64,000 bases of DNA from Xiamenia xianingshaonis (GCF_017945865.1 NZ_CP072829.1:1302001-1366000); one strand, 5' to 3'. Positions 33,601 to 48,600 are shown, counted from the first letter of the stretch. Made by a program: numbers and translations. Notes: generated by a model from the letters alone, not told the origin.

Positions 33601-36600
33601 TTAAAGGCCTCAACCTCGTCTTTGTAGTCTTTAACGAACTGATTCGCATTTTGCTCAGGCGTGTTCTGCGCCTCGTAGTCATCCAACATGAACACCGGAA
33701 GCTTAAGCTGGCTATTCTGGTAGGACGTAACGCGCGCCTGGTAGTTCGCGTAGTATTCATCCGCCTTGACAGAGCCGGCATTGGCAGCAGTCTGGTAATC
33801 GTCAACAACGAAAGCGGGCACCTCTTTTTCGTCGCTGATGACGCCCTTCTCTATCAGCTTTTCTACGTAAGTAGTTTTCCATGTACTCAAGTCCGTGGAA
33901 TAAGCCGCAGCATATTGGGCCTGTCCCTCATCATTCAAAGAGAGATAGTAAGTGACGTCAAATCCCTCAAACGATGTTTTAGCTCCAGCTAACTCAGAGT
34001 CTTCCAGCTTTTCGACGAACGAGTCAACCTCCGCCTTGTAGTTCTTGGCGTACTCGTCTTGGTAGTTCTTACCCTTTATATTGTTGTACTCGTCGAGATC
34101 GAAAGTAGGGACGTTCTTTTCGTCGTCGGGCCCAGGTTCTGCCGCCTCAAAGGTCGCCAGATCATCTTTGTATTTGTCTACGTAAGCAGTCTTCTCGTCA
34201 TCAGACTTCCCATTGTAGTCATCCAGCTTGAACACCGGAAGCTCGTGAGCGAGACGGTAAGACAGGGCATCATTCCTATAATCATCGTAGTACTTTTGCG
34301 CCTCGGCAGGACCGTCGGTTTTGCTTAGATAGTCAGCTACTTTAAAGCAAGGCACGTCGTCTGTAAGGCCATGAGTTGCCAATGCCTCTGCGTTAGTCGT
34401 TTTCCAGATTTCCAAGTCCGTGGAATACGTCCCAACAATGCTATCCTTCTCCTCTTCGCTCATCGCAGCGAGATAGCCATCGACGTTGAATTCGACAAAC
34501 GTGTTCAACTCGCTGGTGAGATTCTTTTCCGCCAACTTTGCCTTGAAGTTCGTAACCGCCGTCTTGTAGTTCTCGACGTACGTGGCACGATCGTTTGTCG
34601 CCTGCTTCTCGAGGTACGCATCGATGTTGAACGTGGGGATTTCCTTCTCCGGAACGAAAGCATGCTCTTGCGCCTCAAAAGCTTCCAGCTGCTCAAGGTA
34701 ATCCTTCTTGTACTGAGCCTTGTCGTCTTGCGCGGCCGCCTTTCGATAAGCGACGACGTCAAACATGGGCGGCTTCACCACGCTGTACGATGTGTTCTGG
34801 TTTTCGAAGAACGTAGCGACCTCAGTCAGATATGCATCCCACTCATCTTCGAGGAACGCAACCTTCGCGGCCTCGTTTGCACACTGTTCATAGGTAGCGG
34901 AGTCAAACGCCGGAATCTCGGTGAAGACAAGACGGGCGTTCACCTGGTCTTCGTATGCCTTCACTTGAGCCACGTACTTGTCGTAGTCTCCCTGGATCTT
35001 CTCATCGGTCGCCCCTGCGACGTATTCACCGTCGATGTCGAACCAAGGGACAGCAATCATCGGTGGGTTCGGCACCAGCAGCTTGAACCGCGCAACATCG
35101 CGCTCGTACTTCTCCTGATACGCCGCACGCTCTTCCTCGGTTTCCAACAACGCATACTGATCAGCATTAAACTCAGGCAGCTTTACGGAAGGCTTGTTCT
35201 CTCCCAATGCATCTTTATACACGCGCATATCGCGCTCATATTCGGCCTTGATCTTGGCTCTAGCCTCTGTGCCAGCCGCCAGGTAAGCAGTTGCATTGAA
35301 TTCCGGCAGATCTATCGTAGGCTGCACCCAAGCACGCGACGAATATGCGAGCATCGCCGCTTCGTAATCGTCCTCTATCTTTTGCCTTTCTGTAGCATCG
35401 GCATCGGCGTACTCTTCAAGTTTGAAATCGGGGAAGGCGAGCACGCTCAAACCATGCTCGTTGCGCTCGTAGAAGGCTGCCACCTGCGCTGCGTACTGCT
35501 CAGGATAGCCTGGATCGCCCGCCCACTCAAAACGATATTCCGGCATCCGGAACAGGCCGTTCTCGCCATCCAGCAACTTCCTCGCTTCAGTAAAGCCTTC
35601 CTTTTCCTGCGGGGTCATCTTATCCGAATCGAATTGCTCGGCAATCTGCTCATCCGTCATCAGAGCGTCGCTGTACGTAGGCTTTGTGGGTTCGGGCTCC
35701 AACGTAGGCTTTTTCGGCGCAGACCCAGACATGGTAGGCGGATCCAGACTGGGCGGAGTTGGCTCGCGCATGTCGTCTCCGTCCACGTCGGGCACGGCTT
35801 CCGTCGCCTGATTGACCACCTCAAGCAGCAAGTCGATGGCATCCTTGTTCGCGCCGTCGTCCACATACAGCGGCATCTTGGGCATGGCCGCAGGCGTGAA
35901 GTCGTCATTGCGGTTCACGCGGCGCGTCACCACGTTGGATTCCAGCACGCCCAGCTGGGAATCAGGCGTCACCAACACGAACTCGTTTTCCAGCGTGCGC
36001 TGGGCATACGAGGTCATGGTCACCGTGGCATACAGCACCTCGCCCACGGGAAGCACGACGGGATCGAACTTCACGAACGTAGGAGTGGACGCAGTCTCAT
36101 CAATGGCGTCAGCGTCGGTCTTGACCGGGTCCTTGCCCACCTGGATGGTGGCGTTCTTGTAGTAGGAAGCGTAGGGCATCTCGTCGCTCAGCGTGATGTT
36201 CAGGTCGCCGTCGGTGGTGTTCGGGAAACGCAGACGGAACGTGACCTCATGCGGCGTCGCATCGGCGCCGTCGATGTAGTGTTCATGGTTACACGCGGTA
36301 CACTTCTTCGTGCTGGTCTTCGTGCTGTCTTTCACGACTTTTTCCAAGAATTCGAACGGAGCGACGTCGGTCGTTTGCGAGCCGATGAGCGACACCACGA
36401 TGAACTCGTCGTCGACCGAGCCTTCTTCGGACAGCGAGCCGTCTTCGTTCAAATAGTAAGCCATAGTGTACTTATGGTCGCCACGGGTGCCATCCACATT
36501 CTGCTTGTTGCTGTCGTCGGTCAGGTTCGGCTGTTCGAGCACCTCCGTTTCCACCGCACCCGTCATCAGGTCGGAATCCTTGTCCATGGCATTCGTGCCG

Positions 36601-39600
36601 TCGCGCAGCGTCACCAGATAGTCCTCGTCGAGCTTGTTGAGGTCTTCTTGGTCGATGCGCAGGCGGTAGCCAGCCAAGTACTTCTTTTTCTCGTCGTTGT
36701 TAGACCCCGTGTCGGCCGGATTGGTCACGCACGTCGGCACGTCGCGGAACAGGTAGATGCCCGGCTTGGAGCTGGCGCCGGTGTAGGCCTCGCGCAAGCC
36801 GTAGCCGTGGTCGATGCCGCGCGCGTCGATATAGGGACCGGGATAAAGCTCCCACACATAATCAGAGTTGTCATCGCTCAGATCCTTGGGGTGATACCAC
36901 CACTGCTCCAGCTTCACGCGCAGCTTCGTTTCACCGTTGCCGCCGATGCCCGGCTCAAGCGTGTCGTCGTCTTCTTGCACGCCGTCTTCGTTGGCATCGT
37001 TCCACGCATAGTCGCCGACATAGCCCTTCGTGCCGTCGATGAAACCGAGCGCGAACTTCTTCTGAATCTGAGAGCCAAAGTACGGTTTCGCGTTGTCTTC
37101 ATAGACGATGCGGTTCGTCGTCGGATCCATCGGATGCTTGGCACTGAACTTGTACGTGCGAGCCGTGCCCGAGGTGTAGCGCAGGTCGTTGTCCTGCACC
37201 GGTATGCTCGAGCCGTTGTAGGTGACCCCAACGCGCTGGTAGTCGAGCGGATTGCCTGTCCAGGTAACGAGCGTCGGCTTGAGCAAGCGGGTGTAGATGG
37301 TGTCGAAGGTCTTGATGATGTAGTCCTTGTTCGGCTGCAGCCTGAATTCGAAGAAGCCGTCGGCACCTGTCGTATAGCTGGCCGGACGTCCGTCGGCGTC
37401 AATCGCCTGGTCGCCCACCACGGTAACCCCGATCGAGGGATCGAATTCGCATTCATATACATCCACGCGAATGTCGCCGAGACGCTTTTCTTTCGCTTCG
37501 ATCGGGTTGCCAGCATTATCTTCTACCTGCTCCATGGTGTTGTTGGCGGCCGGCTGAAGCAGGACGGTGCTCGCACCCCTCATCGTGGTTTCAACGTTCG
37601 CGGCGGACGGGCCCACGTGCACCGAGTCGAGCAGCGAGTTGATGACCTCGGGGTCTTCAACGACGTCGTAATGCGTGCCGTCAGGCTTGACGGCGTCGAC
37701 CACATCGTCGCGATAGGTGGTGCCACGGAACACGACGCTGCGCGCGATGCCAAGCGAGTAATTGCTCATCTTGGCGTCGTAGCAGGCGAACAGCGGATCG
37801 TCGTAAGAGCTTTCGCGATCAAGCATATGCTCCTTGTCGTACGCCAGCTCGTTGACCTTGATGACGCCGGTAGTGACCACCAGCTTCGCCGGATCGGTCG
37901 CCGTACGATCCTGACGCTCGACCTCCAGGTCCGCCTCGTAGGCATCCAAACCATTAGCCGCAAAGTCAATGCCGTAGTGGCCAAGCTCGTCTTCAATCTC
38001 TTGCGGCGTCATGCCGATGGAATTGTCGGTCGGCGAATAGCTGTAGTACTTCTCCGGGAAGGTAAAGCGCAAACGATAGACGCCAGGCTTCAAGTTGGAG
38101 AACATACAGTAACCCGGGTTGCCGTAATAGTCGTCTTCGGTGGTGTAGGTGTACGGCCCGCCCGCGTCGGCGCTCTTATAGCCGCCCAAAGGCGTGATAT
38201 GCACGGTACCGCCCTGGGGGTCGCACACCACCCAGCGGTCCTCGTAGCCCGTCTTGTCATCGTTCACGATCTTCGCCACCTGGCAGTCGCGATTCACCGG
38301 CTGGCCGTATTCGTTGAGCAGTTCCACCTTCACGCCGTTGACGCCGGGGTTGTCCACGCCGTTGGGATCGGAATCATCTGCGTCGTAGTCCAGGTCCTTC
38401 AGGCTGTTGTTGTCGGCATGGTCGAACCATTCGGTCGTGCGATTGCCGTTGACATCGCGCACATAGTTGCCACTGGCATCCTTGACGTACTTCCACCCGC
38501 GCATGAGCTTGCGCCCGGTCGTTGTCTCCTCATAAGCCGGCGTGCCGTTGTCGTCAAGCTTCGTGTCGTTTTGTTTGCCGTCCCAGTTCTCGTCGAGCCA
38601 CACATAGCTGCCAAGGTATCCGCGGCCTTCCGGCGCATTGGTAAACACGCCGGCCTTTTCCAGCTCAAGAATGGCAAGGTTCTGAGTCGTGGTGTTCGCA
38701 CGCGTCACCACGGTGTTGATCTGTGTGGAATTCGCCACGTTGGCCGCCCACTTCTTGTACTTGTCGTACAAGATGGGTTCCGTGAGTTTGTCGTACTGCC
38801 CCAAATCGGCACGAATGTCGCCCGTCAAGTCGCCAGACACCATAGGCAGGTTCAAGGGATTGTGCAGCTGATAGCTCAAGCGCACATATCCGTTGCGCGG
38901 CACGTACAACGCCGCGTCTTCGTCGTCGGTCAGCTCAGCCCAGATCGCACGCACCGAACGGACGAGCCTCGTCTTTTCCTTCGGGTCGATCGGACCTTCC
39001 AGATACGCCTTCAGGTCGTCGAGCGGCACCAGCTTGTATTCCTTCTTGTAATCGTCGGCCGTTTTGGGGTTCGGAAGCGGCCCGGTATCGCCTTTGCGCA
39101 GCTTCGTGAACTGTTCATTGCGCGTGTCGCTAAGCGTAGGGACAGCCAATTGATCGGCGCCGAACTTGTACGATTTATACAAGTCACCCTCTTGGGCTGG
39201 AACGATCGTGCCGCCCACCTCTTCGAAGGGGCCGACCCAGATCTTCACGTCTCGGCCTTGCTTCAATTCGTAACCGTCGACTATGGAAGACAGGTTCGCC
39301 ACCGACGCCCGGGTTCCGTCAGGTTCCTTGCCCAGCATATAAGGTGGATCCAGTGCAGTGAGCTCGCCAGAGTATACGTCGACTTCGATCGAATCAAGGT
39401 CCTCAAGCCAGCCCTTCCAACGACTGTTGCGTGGCTTGGATAAACGATTCTCGGAGCTGTGCACCATCTCATCGCCTTCATAGGGCAAGACGTCGTAGAG
39501 CACCACTCCATGGAATTTGAAGTCGTTTACGGCACCCATGCTAGCGCCTGTCGCCGGATTGACCGAAGACGCTTTGTATGTATAGGATCCGCCCTCCGGC

Positions 39601-42600
39601 ACCGGAGCCACGCCCTTGTTCGTGTAGTCAACCGGACCGGCCAGATCGGTATAAACGACCTTCGATTGGGTCAAGGTGGGCGGAACTTTAAACGACAGCG
39701 GGCCCAGTTTGGATTCCAGCTGCAGCTGGTTCTCATCGATCGAGTCGAGGTTCACGTCACGCTCGTCGTGGATGATGTTCACCTCTTCGCTGTCGGTGCC
39801 AGCCTTGCTCTTCTCCCAGTGGTCATAGTCGCCATCCTTGTACCCGTAGCCGCGGGCCGTGCGGTCGTAGGCCTTGGCAGAAGAGTTGGCAGTCGCGCTG
39901 ACGGGCATCATGAACTCAACCACGATGCCTTCTCCGGGCTTCAGGTATTGCGGCGTAGGCGTCGGAGCGCCATCGCGTTTGCCCGCGAACCTCCAGTTCA
40001 AGTACTTGCGCATAGGCTCGCCATCCGCATCGCTGCCGATCTTGTCCTGAACCGTAAAGTCTGTCAGAGGCGATCCGTTTGCCGGCAGCGGTTTCAAATT
40101 AGAACGCTCCAGCAGCAGATTCGAAGCGTCGTTCGTGGCTCGAATCGTGTTCGACACAATGTTTCGATCTTTATCGAACTCCGCCACGTAATACGTCCAT
40201 ATGGGCGACACGCCGTCGACTTCGTTTATGTAACGAGTGCCTTGCATCGGAGCAACGTACGGATCATCGTAGTATGGCTGCGAATCATAGAAGAAACGGT
40301 AGAGCTTCTGGCCGGGATTGGAAGGATCTTCATCGTCGAGCAGTTTGTTATAGGGGACATACTGCAACTGCATCGTGTTCGCAGGACCAAAGCCCTCGAC
40401 GATAGGCAAGAGCGCCGAAATTTGCGGATTGCAGCATTCGTCTTCCTTGCGATCCGTCTTCCCGACAACCTGCAGCATATCATTGCTCATGTTGATGAGC
40501 TTGATGCGGTATTTCATGGAAAGGGAGCTTTGAGGATCGATGGTGAAGCTGACGCCTTGATTCCAACTGAATCCTGTGCTCGAATTACCCTCGAAGTAAT
40601 ACTGCTCCATCGACAGCGTAAGCACCGGAACACGGACTGCCCGGAAGAAGCCGACGCGGTCGCGTTCCAGATGCGCATATTTCGTATCGTCAAAGCGCGG
40701 CGTCGCCGACACGAAGTGGTTCATGTGCGTCGTTTCGTTATCGCCGTCGTTGCCGAAGTATGGCAGCGTCGAGCCAAGGCTGCGCACCTGTGCGCCCGTG
40801 CCGTCCTTAGGCGACTCAACAACGTTGGTTTCTATGCGGATCAGCGGCGCATTGTCGGTAATGCCCGTGCCCATATGACTGGTTTCGTCGAACATGGGCG
40901 TGCCGTCTTCGAACAGCTTCTGATTCCCATGCTCGTCCCACATCCATTTCCAGCCGATGTTCAAACGCTTCGGGTCGACGTCGTCGGCCTCTTGCACGCC
41001 GAGCGTTTCGGGATGCGCCTGGTCGTCGTCCATGGCGTCCACAGCCAGGCGGAAGCCGTGCGGCACTGCCACCTTCGTAGACAAGGAGTCGTCTTTGACC
41101 TCTGATCCTTCCGGCGCCGCTTTCACAACCCAGCGGATCTGACGCACCTGGATGTCCGGATCGTTGAGCATGCTTATGTCGGCGCGGTTGATGGTCGTGT
41201 TCTGCTTGTCAGAAACCGGATACCCATGCTTGTCGCCGATGACGATCCATTCCGATTTGGTGTTTGCGCCAGGCGCAGTGTTGTCGTCTTCCACCACGAG
41301 AGTTCCAGGATCAGGTGAGAACACGTCGTCTTCGCCGAAGTAGTAGTCGCGGTCTGCATCCGTGCCGGACAAAGCGTAGTCTTCATAGTCGCTCAACGCC
41401 ACGTCCTCGTCGTTTTTGACGTTGTTCTCGCGATACACGTTGTCCAGGTTGCTCGGATTAGTCGTCACCACACGGGCCAGCATGAACACACGCAGCTGAG
41501 ACTCGACTTCCGCCTGCTCGTTCAAAGGCATCGTGACCTCTTCTGTCACCGGATTGCCTTCTCCATCCAGCACCGGATTGCCAGCGTCGTCCAGTTTGGG
41601 CACCGTCACGGGGCCGTACTTCGCCCCTGGCACCTCCCAAACGCCCGTGCTCACCGACTCGAAGACAGACCGAATGCGGCCCATCCGATCCAATGCGTTC
41701 GTGTTCAAAAGCGCATCGAACACCGAAGACTTGCCGGTCGACCAGAACGGGATCTGCCAGTCGACGATGAACGAATTGACCGCGCCGCCCGTGTTGATGG
41801 CCTGGGTAAGGTAGAGCTTGTTGTCTTCCTTCGCGTAAGCGTCATTGGTGTAGGCCACTTGGTTGAACTTCGGAGATTCGACCAAGCTGCGCAGCAAATC
41901 GGTGTCGCCGCGCACGCTTGCGCTCGGTATGCGCGTGCGGAAATAGCCCGACTCGTCCATGCCGCACAAGTCGTCAAGGAGCTTGCCGTCATGCTGATCG
42001 GGATCAGCGCCCTCCACGTTGTCTCGGTTGATGTCTTCTTCGTTGGCAATTTCGTCATAGGTGTCTTTGACCCAGTTGATCGCGCGTTCGTCGAAGTTCG
42101 CAAACGCGTTGACAAGCGAAGCGTTGCCGCCCGGTTGCGCCGACAGGTCCGGACGCACGCGCTTGTAGTACCGCCTGGACGTGTTAGATTGCACCTCGTT
42201 GACCGACACTTCTTGATGGTTGGCCGCGTAGACCTTCATTCCCGAAAGCCCGGTGTGGTTTTCCTTGAAGCGGTGCGACCACGAGAAGTCGTTTATCTTC
42301 GACTTCCAGGCGAAATCGGTGTCATGCAAAGCGACATACAAGTGCGACTGTGCGCTATCCCATGCGTTGACGTCCTTGGCCACCTGCTCATACGACGCCT
42401 GGTCGGTCGCAACCGGATCAAGCAAGCGGTAGTCTTTCGCCACGTCGTTGGCACCAGGATTGTCCGGGTCGTTCGAATTTTCCGCGCCGATGTTGTCGAT
42501 GCGGGTCTTCACCTTCAAGGTGATGGAATCCTCATACCCCAAATAGCCGTCGGCATGCACGCCGGCATAGGTCGCGTCAAGCAGCGAATCGTACTTGATG

Positions 42601-45600
42601 AACTCCTCGTCGGTCTCGTCGGGAGGCATCGAGATTTCGATGGTGACCATTTCCTTGCCATGCGACTTGGGCTTTATCTCGTTGGTCGTGCGCTTGTCGC
42701 TTCCAATCGCACTGTTGTTTTGCAAATGAATGCTCCCGTGCATCTGCGTGTGGATGATGCCGCTCGGCGTAAGCATGTCAACTTTGTCCGTGATGTTCTT
42801 TTTCTCCGCGTCGTCCGCATCGGGCTTGCCGTAGCCGGCTTGCTCATAGCTGTTCTTCCCCCAGCCATCGTTGTAGAGGATCTTCACCGTCCAGCCGCGA
42901 TCGATCATTTGCTTGGGAGTCAGGCGTTCGGTGATAAATACCGGATCGCTTGACCCGGAATGGCGGTCGCGATAGGTGCGTTCAACATAGAAGGAGTAGT
43001 CGTCGTCTTCATAGTCGAGGAACGTGCCTTTGTCGTAGCTGCTCAGCGGATTGTCGGGAAGGTCGTAAGAATACAGGCCGTCGCTGCCGCGCATGAGGTT
43101 CGTCTTCATCCACGTGCTGTCGTAGAACGTCACCTGTTCGGGAAGCTCGAGAGCAAAGACGTACTTGCCGTACATCAAGTCGCCCTTCTTGGACTCGTCG
43201 TCTTCATCCTCGGGCGCCACGATGTTTTGCACCGTTGCCGCATACCACGGCGTTCCGTTGTATTCCCAAGCGTCAGCCTCGCGCTTGGGCTTGTACGCGT
43301 CATCGGTAAAGACATAGCGGCCCGTGCCGTCGCTTGACTTCTCGATGAGGAAGTCCTTCGGATCATACGTCACCGAAAGGTTTATGCCCTTTTTGGCGCA
43401 GTAGTCCACATAGTCTTCGATCTTCGTAAGACCGTACTTGTCCATCGTCTCATCGTACACGCCCATCGCGTTGTACAAATCCAACGTGGAGTTTCCAAGT
43501 GAGCCTGCTTCAAGGAACACGTGCTGCTTGGCCACTGTTCGCCCGTTGTCGGTCCGATACACATAGATGTCGCCGACATACGAATCTTCCATGTCGGTGC
43601 TCGTCTCAAGGACCGCCTCGGCAATCAGTTTGACGACGCCGTTGTCGGCGCTGAAGATCTTGCGGGTCTGCCTCAGCTTGTTATATGCGAGAGGATTGTC
43701 CTCGTCCTTTCCAAGCTCCGAAACGTCTTCCACGATGCAGGTGCCGTCGTAGAGCTCGAAGCGCTTGGTGATGGTCGTCGCCAGGCCGTCATCGCTCTCT
43801 TCGGTGACTTCCCTGACCATAGACCCGTCCGCACCGACGATGTCGCCCTTCGACGCGCCCTGTCCCGTCTTGGCGGTGCCAGGCTTGAAGTAGGGCTGCG
43901 TCTCGTCCGAATAGTTCCTGCCTATGTCGCTCGGGCGGTCGATCGGATTCGCCTCGACCTCATATGACGTGGTCAGCGAAGGACGCTTCACACGCAGCTT
44001 CGTGGCCGTATAGACGCCTCCGTCTTCATGGTTCCGAGCGTCTGATTCTCCGACCGCCTTGAACGTTTCTTTTTGCTCGGCTACGTTGTTTCCGTTCAGC
44101 TTCACGGTAGAAGCATTGCTGAGACCATATGTGTACTTAGTACTGTTTCCATCCTTAAATTGATAGTCTCCGACCATAAGACCCTTATCGGATGTAAGCC
44201 CGTGCAAATCATTTTCTTTGAAGACCGCCCCCATGCCCAAGCTCTTCCGGCGTTTGGTGCCTTTGTTTTCTTGATAGGTTCCAAAGAAGCCGATAAGGTA
44301 GTTTTTCGGCATGTCCTCGGTCGTCGTGTTCTCAGACGAGTTGGCGCCCAGAACTTTGGTCACTCCATCGTTGATGAAGAAATCCGGAACGAAGCCCATC
44401 TTGTTTTCATAGCAAATCTCATACAAATGCCCACACGTACACCACGCCTTGTATGTGGGATAGTACGCCTGCGTCGCGTCGAGGCGAGAATCCTTCCAGA
44501 AGCCTGAAGCCTCCCTCATGATGCGAACTTTTCCGTTCGCCCTATGCCACTCTCGAGAATTTAAGTCGTTCACGTAATCGGCAATTTCGCCGTCGCTTTT
44601 CGCCTTCTCGATTTCTTGTGCGATCCCGGTGATGGCATTAAAACCGCCGTCTATATCATCGTCGCCGAGATGGTCCGCCTTGAACTTCACGATCTCCCAA
44701 CGCTGAGCGTGGTTTGGCTGTGCGGCCGATCCAGGCGTGAAGGGATTGTCCCTTGTCCCATTTTCAGTCTGTACCTTAATGTCTTCGTCGATGAGCTGTT
44801 TGTAGCCGATCATCTTCGAAGATACATACGTACGGATGTTCTCATATGTGCTGTCAACGCCGTCTCCCACGTTGACGTTTTCGTATGTCTTCGGTTCGTC
44901 ATAGGTGACGATGTTGAACTTGAAGGTGTCCATGGCTCCCGACGCGATGGCGGTCTTCAGGTCGTCGACGGAGTTCAGCCCGTCGGCCTTTGGCTCGAAG
45001 CGCACGACGAAGCGCTTTTCCTCATTGTGGGTGGTTGCGCCCAACGCATTGGCGAAGTCGTCGGTGTAGACCGATTCGTACGTAACGGTCGCCTCGAAGA
45101 GGTTCTTGAAGTCTGCGTCCATGCTGTCGGTGAGCTTTGATACGGCCGGATTGCCCAGCAGGTCAACCGTATCCAAGCCGTCCATACGCTCGGCATTGGC
45201 CCCTACCGTGTAGGCGATGGCCCAATCGTCTTTGGTCATCACGCCGCCGTCGGTGCCATACGGCTCGCTGGCAGCCGTGTTGTAAGGCGCCACGCCATAC
45301 GGCAGCACCACCGTGACGACCGGCAGCACAAGCGAGCCCTTCTGACCGCCATCGACGGCGTAGCTGTTCTTGAATTCCGACGTCCACCTTCTTTCAAGCG
45401 GCTCGTTGGTATCAGGCGTATAGGTGACCTCATGAGAAAGCGGATCGGTGGTCGCAACACAATTCTCGCGCGGCACCACGTTTTCGGAATACCACTCGTA
45501 AGGCTGCTCATCAAGCCAGTAGCGGTTTTCGACGTGCACGTTCAGCTGGCGGCGGTCGGTGGTGGCGTTGACGTAGTACTGGTCGTTTTCCACTTTGACG

Positions 45601-48600
45601 GGGTCGCCGCCGAAGTTATTCGCAAACTTTGACACCGTGTTCCAAACGCGCACAAGCGGCTTGCGCTGCACGGCCTTCGTGCCGGTCTGGGCATACAGGC
45701 GCATGGCGCCGCGGTTGGCCTTTTGCCATTCGAGGCTGCTGGTGTTCGTCACGCGCTTTGCTTGCTGCGCGGCGACATCAAGCGGCTGCGTGCTCGGAGC
45801 ACAGCTAGCCGCGACTTTGTTGTTGAGGACGGTATACCCTTTCACGGCCGGCATGTTGGGCGTGCCGATGAACATCGGGTACATCTTCGCAGTCGCACCA
45901 GGCATGCCTTGCAGCGACCAAATGAAGTCCATGCCGTAGGGCTGGGAATTCTTCCTTATGTCCGACGCGTCGCTTGCCGAGGTGCCTTCCATGTGGTCGA
46001 CGTCGAAGATCTGGTAGTAGTCAGATGCAACCGGATGAGGATTCGCCTTCGACGCGGCATCGGTGCGCGGCGAAGCATCCCAGGGAGCCAGCAGCACGCG
46101 GTCGTACCACTCGCCGGATTCGTTGTTGCCGAACACGTGGCTGCGCACGTTCACGCGGATCTTGTAGCCGCCGGCGGGAACCCAGTCGGCACCGACCTGT
46201 TGCCCGCTGTAGCACTCGCCCAGCGTTCCCAGGTTTGCATCCGCAACAGCCGTGTTGGCGGGGTCGTTGTCCGCGTCGCGGCCGAACCACTTGCCGAGCG
46301 GCTGTTTGACGGTGATCTTGATGACCCACGGCTGTTCGCTGCGCACGTAGTCCTCGCCGGTCATGAGCACGCGCTGTTCGGCAGGAACGACTCCGCCCGA
46401 AGGGACCGGTCCCGTATGGGCAGAGCCAGTGACCCGCTCGATGGCGGCCCAGGACGACAAGTTTTCCGAAAAGTCCGTGCCATAGCGGATGTTGCCCGAG
46501 CGCGACGTGGCCGGATCTTGCGATTGGGAAGCCGCGTCGTATCCCCGGTATTCGCTGTAAGGCGTTTGCAGTATTTCTACCGAAACCAGTTCGTCCGGAA
46601 TAAAAACGTAGTCCTCGTCCACGAAGGGAGCGTAGCTTCGCCTGTACACGTCATCGGTGCCATCGTTTACTCCGTTTACTCGTTTCAGCAGTTGGGCCTT
46701 GATCTGTAGTTTGCCATTGCTATCAAGTACTGGTTCAATACCTCGTGGATAGACATAAGTGAATTCAACGCCATCGAGATTCCTGTCACCATAGTTGTAC
46801 GCAACCAGCTGACTGGTGAAGGACTGACCGTATTCCAACGCCGTTGTGTACTGGCCTTTCAGAACGCTGCGGCTCTTATGCTCTTCGTAAGCCACGTCGG
46901 CCTTCGCCTTGTCCGGCTGGCTGTTTTCGGCTCCGGCGACCACATTCACGCCGTTGATGTCTACTTCCCAATCCTTGTTGGGATCGACCTTGGGATATTG
47001 GCGAGCGGCCTTGTAGTCCTCGACGTCCGTGCCGTCATCGTAGTCGCTGATCATCTCGCTAGTAGCCGCGATCCATGCCTTGTGCATGTGCAGGCTTGTC
47101 TCGCTCCACACAAGCGGCGTGTGGGTAAGGTCGCCGCCGTAGGAGTTGCCGTTCTCGCGCAGAGCCTCTTTATTGGCGTCATCCTTGCGAAGACCGGTCA
47201 CAGCCGTATAGTAGTCGCGGTCAAGCCAGGTTTTCTCATATTCCCAATAGTTGTAGCGGTCGACGTGGGCACTGTTGGCGAAATACTCGGTGGTAACGAT
47301 AAAGCGGAACTTGCCGTGCTCGTCTTCGCCGTACTGCCACATAGGCGCGTAATTCGGATCGGCACGCCACCAGCCGGCAGCAGCATTAGCTAGACTCTTG
47401 TCGCACAATTCCTGGTAAAGGATTTCTCCGTCGTCATTCTGGATATAACGACGGGCCTTCTTATTACTGCCAGTCCCAGCCTCGTCATATACCCAATTCC
47501 AGTCCCCACCGACATCAATACTTCCGACGTAGCCGTCTGTTTGATTCTCTGGTCTGACATCATCCCAATAACCGTTGGAATCATCGTTTTCATACTGCTT
47601 GAACCTATGAACCTGCTTTGTCGGCACGATCTTCAGCGACGGATACCGATACCCGGTGGGCAGCTGCGTATATCCATAGCTGCCCAGAGGCTGAGCAAGG
47701 CTTCCAAGCGACGGACGATAGATGACCTTCTGATGCGCGCTCGTAATCTTCGCATCCTCGTCGACATACATCCCATTGTTGCCAGAACGCCCATAGTCGC
47801 CGTCTTTGCGGTAACCGGTCGTATCGTCATAGCGATGATTGCTGAGGTAGGAAGCATAGGCGTCGTCATAGTTTCGCCTGTACAGCGCACGATCGACACG
47901 AACCTCGTTGAACAACACGTCCGGTGCGCCAGGAACCGCTTCGGCAAGCTCCTTGTCGATCGATCCTTTGGTTTGGTCGGCCTTGCCCGGCAGGTAAGTC
48001 ACCGCATTCGCCAACATGTCGGACATGTCCACATGCTTGGGCTTGTCGCAGGTGAAGGCTGCGTCGTGCATGAGATAGTCCATATCCATCATCACGCCCG
48101 ACGTATCCACACGAGCGACGTGGTCATCCTGGTTCCTCCAGTAGTCCAGCGGACCCACCATGCCGAAGCGGTTGTTGGACATCTCGCTCCAAAGCGGCTG
48201 ACCGGCACCCGGGTACAGGAAATACGACTCTTGCGACCCGAATTCGATGTAGTCAGAAACTCCTTGCACGTTCTCCGTAGCAGCGAGCGCTCCGCCAGGG
48301 TTGTGGTCCTTCTCCACCGTGTCGTAGCTGTGGTTGGCCGAATAGTAGTACTCGCCCATGCGCGGGAAATACGCCGGCGACTTGCCAACCGTGTTCGAGC
48401 TGCCCCCGGAACTTTTCGCAAGGCTCGGGCTGCCGCCCTCCGCGTAAACCTGCGGCAGATCCTCGGTTGACGCCTGCACAGGGAAGTACACCTCAAGCCG
48501 ATCGCCCGGTTCCATGACCGTAGACCCTATCTGCGGCACATCGGCAGGCCGCAGCTTGCGTATCTCATCGTCAAGGAAGCTGCGCGCCTTGATGTCATTC

